A stretch of 5,871 bases of DNA, from the NCBI GenBank assembly GCA_041645325.1, contig JBAZQI010000045.1:1-5871 (forward strand), in the 5' to 3' direction. Numbering within the stretch: the stretch's first letter is position 1; each line of letters starts with the position of its first letter. A program made the position numbers and the translations under genes. The notes under the pieces are model-generated. The model was not told where the DNA came from, made no database searches, and was given only the letters and a program-made list of their open reading frames with translations. Below, one piece after another: positions 5,388 to 5,871 of this stretch. Origin of the DNA: JAFCCL01 sp041645325 (lineage in GTDB: Archaea; Iainarchaeota; Iainarchaeia; Iainarchaeales; GCA-2688035).

Positions 5388-5420
5388 AATTGTAGGCAGC
5401 ATTATCCTTGCTGGTTAAAT

Positions 5421-5636
5421 ATGGATTATAAGGTTGTTCTGACAAAGGATGCTGCAACTGACTGGTTTGTCGCCGAGGTACCAAACCTGCCCGGCTGCAT
5501 CTCACAGGGAAAAACAAGGGCAGCCGCACTTCGAAACATAAAAGATGCCATAGAAGGATATTTGTGCAGCCTGCGAAAGCACCCGGAAGACCAGGTTTAC
5601 AAGAGATTCGTTGAAATTGCGGCGGTTTCAGTATAA
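5421..5636 (+). CDS. hicB: HicB family antitoxin (short form)
   Basis: A 71-residue HicB-like protein. The partial RNase-H-like fold is recognised by the first strand MDYKVVLTKDAATDWFVAEV (1-20), the hallmark PNLPGCISQGKT (21-32) and the helix AALRNIKDAIEGYL (35-48), ending in the strand VEIAAV (64-69). HicB proteins bind and block HicA, an mRNA-cleaving toxin. This one has no added ribbon-helix-helix or helix-turn-helix domain, so it probably does not repress its own promoter by direct DNA binding as longer HicB proteins do. Start ATG 5421 follows a TATA box at a near-leaderless spacing. It stands 23 bases before hicA, in the order hicB-hicA, the reverse of the E. coli order. Confidence 0.92.
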   Translation: MDYKVVLTKDAATDWFVAEVPNLPGCISQGKTRAAALRNIKDAIEGYLCSLRKHPEDQVYKRFVEIAAVSV

Positions 5637-5659
5637 AAAAAGCGCGGATTGCTTCGGCT

Positions 5660-5871
5660 ATGAGGCTACCTGTTTTATCCGGCAAAAAAGTTGTTAAAGC
5701 CCTTCTCAAAGCCGGCTTTGTTGTTGACCATCAGACAGGCAGCCATTTTATTTTAAGGGAAAACAAAGAGCCGTTCAGAAGAGTAACAATCCCAAACCAC
5801 AAAACAATAGCACCCGGAACACTGCTTGCAATAATGAAACAGGCAGGCATTTCAAGAGAAGAAATGCTCAA
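5660..5871 (+). CDS. hicA: HicA family mRNA interferase toxin (3' end cut by window)
   Basis: The frame starts at ATG 5660 and is still open at the window end, with 70 complete codons and two bases of the next. HicA toxins are small double-stranded-RNA-binding-fold proteins that cleave mRNA during stress. Seen: MRLPVLSGKKVVKALLKAGF (1-20), the typical opening, then GSHFILR (27-33) with the catalytic histidine at 29, VTIPNHKTIAPGTLLAIMKQ (42-61) and AGISREEML (62-70), so only a few residues should be missing. The active-site histidine is present, which suggests a working toxin. It is in the same orientation as hicB, so they are likely co-transcribed and the antitoxin is made first. No Shine-Dalgarno is obvious in the 23-base gap. 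Confidence 0.92.
   Translation, partial: MRLPVLSGKKVVKALLKAGFVVDHQTGSHFILRENKEPFRRVTIPNHKTIAPGTLLAIMKQAGISREEML

Noticed and set aside
4599..5420. tRNA gene or CRISPR array in the accessory gap
   Set aside because: No cloverleaf-like arms or CCA-proximal T-loop sequence were found, and there are no regularly spaced repeats with spacers.
5634..5660. A-run and GCGCGG after hicB as another fusA-stop-like copy
   Set aside because: Only a short A-rich and GC-rich resemblance to TAAAGCGGC; not better than chance.
5371..5709. Minus-strand open frame of 112 codons opposite hicB
   Set aside because: Antisense to a clear hicB; no domain recognised, and it would overlap the hicB promoter and the start of hicA.

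Overview
This window is archaeal. It holds the 3' end of the RNA polymerase A'' gene followed by rpl30e, nusA, rps12, rps7 and the elongation factor 2 gene, all on the + strand. This is the classic archaeal order rpoA2-rpl30e-nusA-rps12-rps7-fusA. The proteins are archaeal in type: an L7Ae-fold L30e, a short NusA made only of two KH domains, and an EF-2 with a diphthamide-site histidine. Some divergent details (degenerate KH loops in NusA, a Gly/Lys/Arg-rich insert in S7, heavy use of AGG for arginine, small toxin-antitoxin-like genes) would fit a DPANN-type lineage, but that placement is tentative and no species is claimed.

Layout. Positions 1-4598 are a tightly packed transcription/translation operon with gaps of only 9-19 bases between genes, ended by a hairpin plus T-rich terminator near 4643-4663. 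Positions 4599-5420 are a looser accessory segment. It holds a DUF2283 gene (+) and a DUF4258 gene (-) that converge with a 4-base overlap of their stop codons, then 274 bases without a convincing gene. That gap carries at least two TATA-like boxes and a diverged copy of the last bases of fusA. Positions 5421-5871 hold a hicB-hicA toxin-antitoxin pair, with hicA running off the window.

How the parts work together. The first block makes RNA polymerase, a transcription factor, two small-subunit ribosomal proteins of the decoding region, a large-subunit protein and the translocase, so it is a growth-linked expression module. Archaea often have tuf and rps10 next; here small toxin-antitoxin-like genes stand in that place.

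The most interesting signal is a 22-base near-perfect direct repeat. One copy is the 3' end and stop codon of fusA (4579-4600). The other lies 715 bases downstream (5294-5315), where it again reads in frame into a stop (...ADFFLE-stop versus ...SDFFLD-stop). The DUF2283/DUF4258 pair lies exactly between the copies. This looks like an attachment-site duplication, or a displaced old fusA tail, left by insertion at the end of the EF-2 gene. No integrase is visible, so this remains inference.
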